64,000 nucleotides of DNA from Plecoglossus altivelis (Eukaryota > Chordata > Actinopteri > Osmeriformes > Plecoglossidae). The position numbers were made by a program, and so were the translations under genes. Each line of letters starts with the position of its first letter. The first letter of the stretch is position 1. The stretch lies in NCBI GenBank assembly GCA_036571765.1, contig BROE01000011.1, positions 6,942,716-7,006,715 on the forward strand, read 5' to 3'. Positions 12,712 to 25,200 of this stretch are shown here, piece after piece. The notes beneath the pieces are model-generated. The model was not told where the DNA came from. It searched no databases and worked only from the letters and a program-made list of their open reading frames with translations.

Positions 12712-14105
12712 TCGACAATAATGCTTTTATGAGAATGGTGTAATTATGTGTCTTTAAAGGATTATTTGAACCACCACTCCAAAGTACAGCTCAATATTTC
12801 CAGGACGCCTCCCATTTCCACTGGACCTCTGACTCTAGCAGAGTGCACACACATCACAGAAGATCCTCTCCTCCAAGAGTCTAGATGCTGTCCAGCCAGT
12901 GCATGTTTATGTACAATATCTCCAATTGTAATTAATACATAAATAAATAATTCATCTATTAGGCTGGAGGAGGATGTTTCCAATGCCAATGCACCGGAAA
13001 AGGCTCAAGAAGGCATTATCATTATTCACTTTAAAATGTGTATCCATTTGCCGTCTGTGATGCTGTGAAGTTGCAACGGCTAAATATTAGATGCAAACAT
13101 ACGCCCAGTAAGGCTTATGGCCTTGCGACAGTAACATACATCTGACCATCTGGTGCGAATCAACGGGGGACTACTGAATCTTGATTTTACCCTTTGCAGA
13201 AATTAAGGGAATTTCCAGACACCCTAGCTTTAATTTTGTGGGGTTTGAGGGAAGCATTGCTGAGAAGGCGTATTAAACAGACAGCGGATGCAGACCAAAC
13301 ATTTATGTCACCCTAGAGACTTATTTCGATGGGTGTGCGCGCGCTGCTCCTCCTGTCTCATCAGCTGTAATGCATGGTCCGATCAATAAATTAGGTTACA
13401 TCAGACACACTTCGGAATTGAAAATCGATGCAAGCCATACTATTGAATTGTCTGATCCATTTATTTCATTGTGTTGGACGTTGGAATGCGTGTTGCAGAA
13501 TGAGAGTTAGATGTGTTTCGAGATCTGATAGGTTTAATATGCAGCGGAAACGCATGCATGAGTGAACATCAGCCCGTTCGAGCCTCTCTGGAAATGGTCA
13601 TTGGGGAGATAAGTAAACACTGAGCATAGTGGAGCTCTTTGTCCACATCAGGGTAAAAACTGAATGCTTGTATTTAATGCAATTGTGTTGACAGTGTTAA
13701 CAAAATGGTCCCATATAGGGTTGAATTAAAATAGGTAAATGAGCTCTTTCGCAAACCCCGCTTGCATGGGCTAAGCCTGGATCAAGCATGGTCATTATTA
13801 CAATTCAATGACAATCATATGGGCTATTTAAGAGTTATCTTAGAACAACACATTTAAACAGATATTGCAAAAAAAAAGATCAATACGTTCAGTTGTTGTA
13901 AGAATGGCAGAGAGAGGTGATCAACATGTTATTGTTTTACAAAGAGCCTGAATTAAATAGATCTGACTAATGCAACGCGCTGTCATTAATCATAAATCGT
14001 TGCATCTAATGAGTATAAATAATCATGATAATCATTGCGAGAACCAACCACTTAGCCGTTTGAGGACTAATGGGCAGAATGGTCAGCACATGCTGCGAGA
14101 CCTAC

Positions 14106-14300
14106 CGGAGAATAAGGGTCTTCAAATCCCGGATCTGGGTGTCAGAGGCAGGGATGCTGCTGCTCCGCTCCTCTCCTTCCTCGTGATACCCTCTTTCACC
14201 GGGTCACGTCCAAATCCTAACGGTTTAGAGATCAAAATCAGCCGTTGGTAGGATACTAACCCACGACGAGAGAGATGAATACCCCTACTGTGATTCGGTA
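14106..14300 (-). other. macf1: Candidate non-coding first exon of macf1
   Basis: On the minus strand, CTCCG|GTAGGT gives a plausible donor at 14106, preceded by a GC-richer stretch of about 190 bases with several CpGs. The macf1 coding exon at 9834-10053 starts with a splice acceptor and therefore needs an upstream exon; this is one possible source. A second candidate donor (TTTG|GTGAGT) lies near 14975. Evidence is positional only. Confidence 0.25.
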
Positions 14301-16065
14301 ATGGCTGTCTATTCCCCTCCTTCCTTCAAACTCCTTTTCTCTTTTTCTTTTAGGCTACAACCCCCACCTCGTTTTGTCCCTCGCTTTCACTCTCATTCTC
14401 GCTCTCTCGCTTCCTTTTCAATAGGCCGTTTCACGGCTCCAACACTTAAACCCATATCTATTCACTATGTTAACCCAAGTGTCGTGAAAATTGAATTTCT
14501 GAGTATTCCAACGTCATCCCTGGCTCAGTTGCACAGTTCGTGCACCGCCAACTGGAGAGATGCACGCTCCTTTTTTAAGGAAAAAGGGCGTTCATGTCGT
14601 CACATTTGTGGAGTCAATGGATATAGCTAAACCCCGCTGCCCATGCATATTGTCTCATCATTATATATGTAATAAATGTGGGTTATATTGATTTTATGTT
14701 TTTTTCCTATGAGTGACCCTACAGCCCTTCTTGTAACATCTGGCGAGGTTAACAACGAAATGTTTCGATATTTGGAGACTTGCTGTTCGTTTGGAAAATT
14801 CCGTCCAATCAAGAACTGCTTGTCCAGTTGAGAGCTCCAGCGGTGACGACCTTCATCTCTTTGTAACCCCTCAAAGAACGCGGCGGAATGCTGTCAGGCA
14901 GTTCAGGATTAAGTAGGGTTGCAAGTCGCTGATGTCTTAATAAAACAAAAGCTAATGGCAAATTCTGTCTGACTCACCAAATCAAAAGACTGGACAACCA
15001 TGAATAACGGCTGGCATCATATTAGGGCTTGGTAGAATAAGGAAAACGTTTTCACGTTTCCCATTTGAATAGGATTTACGCTGCACAAAAAGTATGAAGC
15101 AGATTGTTGCAAATAACTCCAAAGAAATTTGCGGGGTTTATGTGCCTAAATGGATCCATGCAGGCACTTATTTAACTAATTGAAACCCTGTGATGTAGTT
15201 CAACCGCTTTACTTTACACAATACTGTTAAATGTTGCCATCCATGATGTTGTAGGGTAGGCTGATAAGGCAATTAGACCTCTGTTAAAGCTTCATTGAAT
15301 CTAGCTCACATCCTGTAACCCTCGACTTGTATTAACTGTTCCCCTCCGCAACATTGCCTTGACTTTGGCCCACCACTACGTTTACTAAAACTATGACAAC
15401 GTCGGCTCTTTATAACTCACACTTCATAACTTTTTGGACGTCTGCGAGAGACCACTTAGTTTAATATTTCCGTCTCCCGTGAGCATGATGCCCCCTCGCG
15501 GTGACGACGAGAACGATCTAATCTTATAATCTCAAGAGAACATTTAGTAATTTAATATCAGTGTCAAAGAGCAACCTGTCATATAGGCTACATAGCTTTC
15601 ATCGCAGTAGCCTGTATCCACTAATCCATCCAGTGACAATTATTAGAATTGTGTCAGTGGGTTAGGTAAATTGAGTGCTTTTCAACGCTCTCTTCCATCC
15701 TGCTAGGGAAAGACAACTGAACGTTTCACCTCCAACTGTTCTAAATACAGAAGCTTTTACGGCATCTGTTGGATACTTTAACATTATATGTGAATAATGA
15801 ACTGCCTGACAATCAGAACCAATACATTTCCTGCGTATTTTTGTGTCTGCTCACACCTTCCAACTATCTCTTGAAACAGTAGAGAGAAAAAGACAAAGCA
15901 AACATACAAATGCAGATGATCGATCATAATATATATTTGCAAACTTGCACGGCGAAACCAACAAAAGTGACATCTGTAGAATACTTATTATACACAAGGT
16001 TGAGGGCACGGCAGGTCTCGCACAGCAGAGAGACTTGAGGGTGTGTGTGTATGTGTGTGTGTGTT

Positions 16066-16659
16066 TCAGGGCCTCTCGTCAGCCTGTCCGGTGTGGTGGG
16101 CTGGAGGCTGGTAGGTGCCTTCCTTCACCATCTTGTCACGCTGTTTGCGGATCTCATATAACCTCTTGTGCTGAAGAGACAGGCAGATGATTGAAAGGTT
16201 ACCCAAGTGACAGAGCTGGCCAGGCAGAAACAACAGGGAGCGAAGCTCTACTACTCTGGCAGTAATCGTCACAAAGAACAATATTCAAAATGGCTGGAAG
16301 ATTCAGTTGGATTACCACCGGGCATGTTGATCATGTACTCACGAATGGAAGACATTTCTGTTCAATATAGATGCTCCAGACACAACACGTTTTACTGAAG
16401 GTGAGCACTAGTAGGCTACCATGTACTCTCTAACTGCACTCACCGTCTTCTCCCTGTGCATGCACTCATAGAAGTCCTCAAACTCCAGTTTGCACTCTTT
16501 CTTGGCCCGGGTCTGACCGATACCGTCGGAGCACTCGATCCATTCCTTCTCGAAGGCGTGGCATCGCGCCGCCCGCTTGTGGGGCTGCTCGCCGCTTTGA
16601 AGCAGCAACCAGCGGTCCATATTGATGCCCAACTTCCCTTGGAGGTCGACGAACGGCAT
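16066..16659 (-). CDS. ndufs5: NADH:ubiquinone oxidoreductase subunit S5 (complex I, 15 kDa)
   Basis: Coding exons are 16444-16659 (72 codons) and 16066-16170 (34 codons plus TGA), joined in phase 0 (ACG|GTGAGT to ctcttcag|CAC). The product is 106 residues, the length I know for human NDUFS5. It is an accessory subunit of mitochondrial complex I on the intermembrane-space side of the membrane arm. Twin CX9C cysteines are visible: C33/C43 (CHAFEKEWIEC) and C56/C66 (CKLEFEDFYEC), the pattern of proteins folded by the intermembrane-space disulfide relay. The opening MPFVDLQ and the later RKQRDKMVKEG are typical of the family. The ATG follows tttctgtag|AACC, so the first exon is non-coding. The gene lies directly upstream of macf1 in the same direction, the arrangement I recall from human 1p34. 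Confidence 0.97.
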
Positions 16660-17172
16660 GGTTCTACAGAAATGGGATTAAGAGTAAGTGGATAGAGGGA
16701 TGCAGGATAAGGATACATATCATGGGATACAGTTACTTAGCATAATAAGTTTAGCAAGCTTTCTCAAATCAAACGATATGTTGGATGGAGACTACATAAC
16801 ACGAGTCCTAGTTTCCACGTACGATTCGTCAAGACTTTAGCTACATAACTCCGATATTTCGTGTTGCATTTACGTAGATAAGCACATAGAAACAACATCC
16901 AGGTAGCTTGCAAGCGGACTGATTCTACATTGCCTTACTACAGTGTCTCAAAGAGCTGGGCTACCTAACGACACAACACAGGCCGTACGTGCCGTTAACG
17001 TTAACTATGAACAGCAAACCTGCCTTCTTACATGCGGATTTCACAGAGTTGTGAAGTTATATGTAATACTTCTTCATAGGTACGTATATTTGGTCAGTTA
17101 TTAAACAAATAGTCCATTGTCACCTTGTTTTGTTGGATTCACTTTAACCTTCCGTGTGTTCCCGACACTCAC

Positions 17173-17240
17173 TTTACGGTAGAGCTACTTCAGCCGTAAA
17201 TCAAACTTTTCTTCGTGAGCGTCGATCTTTTTTACGACAC
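17173..17240 (-). other. ndufs5: Non-coding first exon and promoter area of ndufs5
   Basis: The ndufs5 coding exon begins with an acceptor four bases before its ATG, so a 5' non-coding exon is required. The best donor upstream is CGTAAA|GTGAGTG at 17173. The 5' limit is a guess. The short distance to the 3' end of rnf19b leaves a compact promoter. Confidence 0.5.
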
Positions 17241-17573
17241 TATCGTAAAGAAGGAAACCTAAATTTGTCTAGCTTTCAGATTTCAAAAATAAATTTCTCA
17301 TTATGACTTCTTTGATGTAAGCACACACTGTTGACGAAAGCTAAACAATAATACGTATTAATCACATAATATAATCGATATAAGTCTTGGAGTAAATACA
17401 GTGTGTTTAATTGTGCTTTACTGAGAAAAAAGGGAAAGAGAGTTGCAATTGACCTTCATGTTTTTACCCACAACTTCCCTCCATTCACCGTATGCCCTAT
17501 ACCAGTAATATTAGTGTCTCAGACACAGTAACAATAAGGCATGCAAGTCAATCTTGGTGAAACAAAGAATGTG

Positions 17574-17579
17574 TTTATT
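17574..17579 (-). terminator. rnf19b: Poly(A) signal AATAAA, likely rnf19b
   Basis: AATAAA on the minus strand about 1.6 kb downstream of the rnf19b stop codon and just before the ndufs5 promoter area. It would make a 3' UTR of about 1.6 kb. Confidence 0.45.
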
Positions 17580-19205
17580 TTTGCCAAAAGTCCATGTCGT
17601 TCACAGTCCTGTATGTACTGCCCTCACAAGAGGTTTACAAAACAGTGCCAGGAGATACAGATTATACAGTAATACTTTTATATTGCTATCTATTATGTTC
17701 ATAAATATATCAAACACAAGTATTTGTGTTCCTAGGATAACTTATAATCTATCTTCTCTTAAACTCAAGAAGTTTCATTCTGTGGTACATTCATCTGGCT
17801 TCTCACAGATGGGTAACAATAAAAAAACAAATTCACATCCACAGGCCAGACTGAACGGTACCCAGCCAAATGCACAAGCAGCAGACCCTATAAAGCTTTT
17901 CTGAAATGAAGAAATGATTACACTGATGTTCCTCTATTAATACAAATTCTATAACCAAGGAAACCAACTGTAATCAAAGCACAAGGGTGAAATAGTAAAC
18001 TGCTTTTTTTTACCAGTTATCCTTGTTGATAACTTTGTAGAAAAAACAACTGGGCAGCAACATTCCATTTGTAACAAACAAATTCTACTATATGACTCAT
18101 TTGGTGTTGTCACCACAGACGAGAATGATTGTTAAGCAGTACGTATGTAAAGACACTCCAGAAATGACAGCAGTTAGTAATGAATAGCAAAAATAGATCA
18201 ACACTGAAGTAAAGTGCACAAGTGCTCATTCATGGAATCACTCTTTAGTGGGACAAACAGTCAATCCATTCTTGCTCTCTCTCTTATTGTTAAGAGTATT
18301 AATTGTGCATCTCACTATTCGCCATAGTACTGGCGGTGTCTCCCTCACTCTCTCTCTCTCTCTTTCTCACACACACACACACACATACACGCGCACGCAC
18401 ACACCATCCAGTAGGGTCCCTCTAGGCAGCCAGCGTGTCAGAAAGCCAGTGTGTGTTTGTCAGTGAGTGCGTCATCACTAAGGCAAGCAGTCAGCCATTT
18501 ATGTGAAAACTGTCTGCTGGTTTCATTATTCAACTGACCTTGAAAACCCCCTTCTCTGTGTAGGTGTGGTTTAAGTGCAGAACACCTCTAGCTTGTTATA
18601 ATAACATGTCTGTGCAAACCTAACACTGCCAGTGTAACAAGTACCCACTGTGCTCATTCACAGCCCCCCTCCCCCATGCAGACACATGCACACAACAAAT
18701 AAGATGTTAGGGTCATTACAATACAAACAGATAAGAAAACAAGCCAAGACAAGCTGCATCCACGCATTCTGAAAAAACAGCTCATTCATTAGTACCACAT
18801 CTCCCATATAGGCCCTCACTCAGTGGTGTGCTTGGCGACGTTTCAATTAATTAAATCTTTCTTTCCCTTTTTTTTTTGCAATATTTCTTGTGGCAAATAT
18901 GTACCTCTTGTTTTGCTTTTTTGCTTGTGTAGCCAAGGCATTTTTGCACCAAGAAGTAAACAAAAATTGTATTAAATGTTTATAGAGGTAGAACCCTGAC
19001 CAAGTCAGGTGACTGACAGGTTGATAGATGACAGACAGACAGACACAAGTAGAACAGGTCCTGTCTGTATGTACGAGGTCTTGAAAATCAAATGTGAAAA
19101 GCAGCAAATACATAACAACGAAAAAGCTCACGTCAACAAACCAAAAGAAAAGTGAATACATCAAAACCATTGGAGGGTTTGTGCAATATCCGAGAGCAGG
19201 TCCTC
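17580..19205 (-). other. rnf19b: Probable 3' UTR of rnf19b
   Basis: AT-rich sequence without coding exons between the rnf19b stop and the AATAAA signal. It includes a CT/CA microsatellite near 18344-18400. Taken as 3' UTR because no splice signals or other gene interrupt it; not proven. Confidence 0.5.
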
Positions 19206-22200
19206 TCAGACATAAAGGATGACGTTGTCAGGGGGAGCGTGGAGCGTGTCCCCGGCGTTGAGTGCTCTGCATGTGGGCTGGGGCTGGTGGGGGAGCCGGC
19301 AGCTCTTAGGGTGGGGCGATTCACAGTCGTCCGACGTCAGCTCGGCGATGTCATCTGATTGGGTGTCCGACATCTCCAGGTCGCTGCGGATGCTTTCTGG
19401 CTGGGCCAGAGTGACATCGTGAAGCCCCTCTCTAAGCGATGCCCCCGGGGACAATCCTAGCACCGAACCGGACAGAGCTCCACCCCTTCGGGAGCTGCAG
19501 TCCTGAGGTTCCTCTCCCACAGAGCCGGTGGCCAGGGTGCCAGGGGGTGGGGTCAGGTCTTCCTCGCTGGTCAGGCAGAGGTGACTGGGTTTGGTCTCAA
19601 TGTCCACCTGGATCTCCAGGTTGGTGCACTCCCTGGAAGGACAACAGGACAGAGAGATACATTTAGTTTTTTCCTAGTTAGAGATGGAGAATAAACATTG
19701 GGATTTGAGAGAGTGAGAACAAGTAGGAGAGTTCTCCTTGCTCACCTTTCAGGTAGCGTATAAGAGGAGATGATGGATCCTGCCATGCCTCTGGTGCTGG
19801 CACAGTCACTACCGGCCCCCAGGCTGCCTGTCTCTCTCTGGGCTGCCTCTTTTCCAAGCTCCCCTCCCTGGACCTCCAGCCTGGAGTAGCACAAGACACA
19901 GGTTCCCTTCAACTACTCTCCTCAAGATACAGTTCCTCATATTGACATTACAAATACTCAGTTATTTCCCTTGAAGGGATTTTCTACAACAAAGGGAAAT
20001 TACATGCAACTCGAGGCTCCTGCTTTCAAAACACGACATCCATTTACTGTAACTATTTTTAAAACACAGTCACCCAGTTTCAGAAGGAAGAGTGATGGTA
20101 AATCCCCTACCCCAACCCCTCTTCACCCGTAACTATCCCTTCTTCATACCTGCTGTATTTGCCAGTTCGGGACCCTAGGGCGCCCCCAGCCAGAGTGTTG
20201 AAGTGTGGGGTGTCTCCCAGCCTCCCTGGAGCCACTGAGAGGCCCTCACTGGGGGACGTGGTACTAAGGCCGCTGGCCGCCCCTTCAAGGCTGCTCTCCC
20301 CCAGGCTGGGGGACTTCAGAGCCCGCCAAGCATCTGCCACTAGAGGGGGAAAGAGAGATTGGGGGAGAGGAAGACATGAGACAACATTACAGAACTATTA
20401 TAGATTATAGAATTATTCTCTATAGTAATGTGGGGAATGATACTATGAGAAAACATTGACTTTCTATGGATTTATTTGGAACACAGTAGGACCCCTGTTG
20501 AGGTTAAGTGAAACAGTTATTGCATTGACTTGCTCACCTGTGATTGGCCCATCGTCCTCATCAAAGTCTATCCTCACGCCACGGCCTTTGCCCCGGCTCA
20601 CGCCACAACCTCCCCCACGGCACAGTGAGATGGGAACCACGCCATATACATAAGCCAGCATGATGGGCACACCAATCCCTGGAGAAGAGAAATCGAGTTG
20701 TAAGGTCATCAATCTAAGACAGCACTTGTCAACAATCACATTCTGATGTCACCATATCTAATGTCTAAGGGTATTTTTAAATGCTTTTTATAATTCAGCA
20801 CTGTAAGGTTTTGTTACAGGAAACCTCAGACACTTCTTGGCATTCTCTGCTACCTGGGTGAAACCATATCACTGAGCTGGAATTAGACTCTGAGAGATTG
20901 ATCCTTGATCGCTTACCAACACTGACGGCAGCTATAACTGGAGCGGTGATGATTGACAGGGCCACTCCCCCGGTGATGGCCAGGTTTCTACGGTGATGAG
21001 AAGACTTCTTTCCCTCATAATGAGCGTGGATCTGGCAGAGAAAGAACAAACACAGGATATGAGCTATTAAAGACCATTTATTACTCTTTAACTCGATAAA
21101 CTACTCTTTGCAATTGCAGTTTGCTGGTAACACCATAAGATATTAGTTAACATTACACACAAAACCCTAAGAGAGAAAGAGAAAGAGAGGGAGTATTCAA
21201 AATTCCAACGACATGCCATAGAACCCTGCTGTTCAGCCCAGTCACCACACGAGGATGCTACGTGTGTTTAGAACTTAAACGGAACAATTATTTTTAGATC
21301 TTAACTGGAATATGAGCAGATAATATACCCATATAAATCTTTTATATAGGTGAAATAATAGTATGAAAGCACATAACACCTGCTTATAATGTCTCTCCTT
21401 GATTGTGTTAATACTTTTAGGTCACACTGGAAAGGTGACTGGAAGGTCGAAGCACATGGGCCCCTGCCTCACCTTGCGTCCTACGTAGACAGGAATGCCA
21501 ATAACCATGGCGGGCACGGCGATGCCAGCGATGAGCGTGATGCCCACAGGGGCACCAATCAGCGTGCCCAGCTGCCACAGGATCTTCTTCTTTCTGCTCC
21601 ATGGCTTCTTTCCCCAGAAGGTGCATCCTGACGGACTGAGGGAGAGAACAGAGCAGGAAGGAGAGACAGACAGACAGACAGACAGAGGGAATGAGACACG
21701 GTGGGAGTGAAGAGGAAAGAAAGAACGAGAGACATTAAAGGAGGGTGGGAAATCCACACAGAGGAGAAAGAGAGGGGGAGGACACACGGGATAAGGAATT
21801 TTCCACATTGCGAAACCCAAGTCTTGAAAGTCAACCGAATCATGACATCAGACACTTCTCTTTTCTCTTTCCCCAGTCTCTCTTTCTCCATCTGTCAATG
21901 TGAAAGCGCTGGAGGTATCTGTCTAATGATGTCCTCACACACTCATGCCACATGGCTCTCAGACTGAGGGCTCATCTTACCAAGGCAGCTTCTGTTCTAC
22001 TACTGGACACTCATATCAAGTAGTGACTGGAGACTGTGTGTGCGTGTCTCACCTGAGGTAGTGCAGGTCCGAGATCTCCTTCATGCAGAGCCAACAGAAC
22101 TCACAGCCACACACCGCGCAGGTCATGTGATTACAGCTGCCATCGTTCATTTTGATGATGTAAGCGCCGCATCGTGGGCAAGGCTTGATGTCATCCGCTG

Positions 22201-25200
22201 AGGATGGAAACCGTGTTGATGGTTAGAGAATTCCACTGACAATTCCACTGAACACTCGACCCTGAGGGTCTACAAAGGAGGTCAGTAAACAAAATTAAAT
22301 GGTCTAAAATGTCATGCAACTGTCACTGTCTTCTAATTTATACTGCTCGTTTCTTTCGGTATGTAAACATGTGAGTCACAGCTAGGCTGTGACTGATGCC
22401 GGCACAGACAACCCAGATTAAGTGGAAGACAAGCACAACGTAGAGGGGAAGTGGTGAACAAGAAGCTCACTGATAAACCGAAATCGAGAGTTACGTGTCT
22501 GTGTGCGCACGCACGTCTCCGAGATGGAGAGAGAAAGAAATAGAATCCCATTCAGAAGGAGCGCTGGAACAAGAGTGTGCATGTGTGGGTGTGTACTCAC
22601 TGGGCCCCTGGTCCTGGGTGTAGCTGGGTGAATGGTTACTATGGGCGTGCAGGGACAAGGCCCTCTGCTGGCGTGCAGAGTCGCAGGTCTGATTGGGGTG
22701 CCAAGCCTGCTTGCAGTGGTAGCAGAACTCTGCCCCACAACCCTCCCTACGACATACCAGCCTCGGGCAGCTGGCACACCCAGACGCAATCACAGCAAAC
22801 CTGGTAGAGACAGAAAGACAGAAAGAAAGAGAGAAAGAAAGAGAGAGAGAAAGAACACAGAGAGAGAGAGAAATTGGGAACAGAGACACAATTAGAAACA
22901 TAGACAGAAAGAAACACACAAAGAGAGAGAGCAGTTTAGAGAGAACAGAGTGAGAGTCAAAAGTAAATATGTTTTGTATTACACATACCATCCACCTCAA
23001 TATGAAAGTGAGGGTGGAAAGTGACATTTAAGAAACATTATAAAGGTATAGAGTTCACTCCTTATTCTCAAAACCAGAGAGAAGCTTACATGGCCAGTAA
23101 TCTGCTTTTACTACACCCTCTCTCTGTGCTTCCAACATTCCACAGACGTCACACCACAACCCACCACAGCTCTCTTTTACTCAGGCCTGCCTGTATCCAG
23201 GGAAAGGTCCCAATTAGCCTGGCCTCTGCAGGCCACTAATACCAGCTAGCTCGACAGCACTGGTCCCATCTGGTTTATGATGGAATTTCCCAACTTCATA
23301 TTTGTCGTGTTGACACTGGCTACTTGTTTTACAGATCAGGAACAAGTTGTTACCAAGATTAGCAAAAGCTGCTTGTTCCTGCATCAAGACATGTCAAGGC
23401 ACTCAATACAAATAGAGTGCAGTAATGTGTGACACAGCACAGCAGGCAGCTGGGTGGAGGGGGAGCTGATGAGTGCGATGCAACTAGCTGCATGTCTGTA
23501 CACAGACAACCCTATTAAAAATAACAAATCTACACACACCCACAGACATGCACACACAATTAAGAATACAGATGTCTGCTCTGTCGGTTACCACACACCC
23601 AAAGCCTTGCTATTAAGTGGGTCACAAGAACATGGAAAGACTGTACACACTCACACACTGCCCAGTGAATGTGTCCTGAACACTGTAATTAAATCCAAAT
23701 CCTCTGTTACCCGTGGCAACTCTACCTCCGTGCTGCATCGCTAGTCACCATGGCAACTGTCAGCCTGCAGAGCAAGCGGTAGATGCCTGGCTGCTCTGAT
23801 TGGACAAGTTAGCCATCAATCAGGAATGGAACATGACAACTGTGTATATGTGTGCGTGTATGTGAGTGTGTTTTTGTCTGCCTGAATCATTTGAAAGTGC
23901 TGTGGGATTATATGTGGCAGGCAGTTAGAAGAGACAAAGTGACAGACAAAGAAAGAGCGGGGGGGGGGGGGGGATACAGGAGGAAACATGTGGTGAGGCA
24001 GTGAGAGCCATGTGTTACACAGAAGCACCATGCAGGGGCTCTTATCTACACATCTCTGATGTGACTAATCCAACCCATGAGTACTATATGTGCTGTTTAT
24101 GCATTCACATATACACCCACAGTGTTCTCCTCAATAAACACACACACACAAGCATACAGGATAACACACAGTGTTGTGTATGCTGTGTATATCTATACTA
24201 TCTCGCCCTCTAGAAGCTCCATCTTAGTATGTGGTGGTGAGTCAGAGGACAGCGTCCTGGTGTGTGTTGACGAGTCTGAGGACAGCGTCCTGGTGTGTGT
24301 TGACGAGTCTGAGGACAGCGTCCTGGTGTGTGGTGGAAAGTCTGAGAACAGCGTCCTGGTGTGTGGTGGCAAATCTAAGGACAGCATCCTGGTGTGTGTT
24401 GACGAGTCAGAGGACAGCGTACTGGTGTGTGGTGGCGAGTCAGAGGACAGCGCCCTGGTGTGTGGTGGCGAGTCAGAGGACAGCATCCTGTGTGTGTGAC
24501 GTCTGAGACAGCGTCCTGGTGTGTTGACGAGTCTGAGGACAGCGTTGAGAGAGGACAGCGTCTGGTGTGTGGTGCGAGTGCCCTGTGTGGTGGCGAGTCA
24601 GAGGACAGCATCCTGGTAGAAATGAGGCCATCTCTCTCTAGGCCTGCCACAACAACAGCCCTGACTCTAATGAATACAGAACTTTTCCTATCCGGTCTGG
24701 AGGAAGGCCAGCACACACTGCTGTTGGCCTTCCCACACAATCAGACTGTATACACACATACAAACAATCTAGCCATCCCTGTGTTTGAACAACAAGAAAA
24801 GATCCCTAAAATCATTTCCCTACAGCTTTTACAGTTCAGCATCCTAACCCAGTTACTGTGCCTCCCTTTGGTTTTTACTTTTTCAGTTTCTCTTCAGAGC
24901 AAAATCAGCTATCATACTCAACTGACACAGAAATATTTTACATTTTGGAAGAAAACAATGACAAAGGTTTTACATAGAAGGTTGAAAACCTTTTCAATTT
25001 GTTATTCAAAAGGTTGTTTTACCAACATAGTCTTGGGAGGGACTTTGGAAAGAATCTCAAGTCTATCTAAAATTACATTTGTACCTTTGGGCCTCATCTT
25101 AACCATTCATTTTAGATCAATATGTCCATACATACATATGTATGTATATACATACAATATGTACATGTACATACATATATACATAGCAGGGACATAGCAG

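Larger units (their letters stand above)
10066..16065. other. macf1 upstream region and macf1-ndufs5 intergenic sequence
   Basis: No coding exon was recognised. It is purine-rich on the plus strand next to the macf1 exon (the polypyrimidine tract of its acceptor), and a dense microsatellite cluster occupies 12.0-12.7 kb. From about 13.9 to 15.5 kb the sequence has more CpG and may contain a macf1 non-coding first exon and promoter. The remainder is unremarkable unique DNA. Confidence 0.5.

Noticed and set aside
12003..12718. Several 70-180 codon frames on both strands
   Set aside because: They consist of His/Thr/Ser/Leu or Val/Cys runs from TG, CA and AG repeats.
24077..24499. Plus-strand 140-codon open frame with an 11-residue repeat
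   Set aside because: The frame is open only because the minisatellite unit is 33 bp. It lacks a promoter or splice context and lies in an rnf19b intron.
24227..24618. CRISPR-like array
   Set aside because: Units are contiguous with no spacers, and the genome is eukaryotic. It is a minisatellite.
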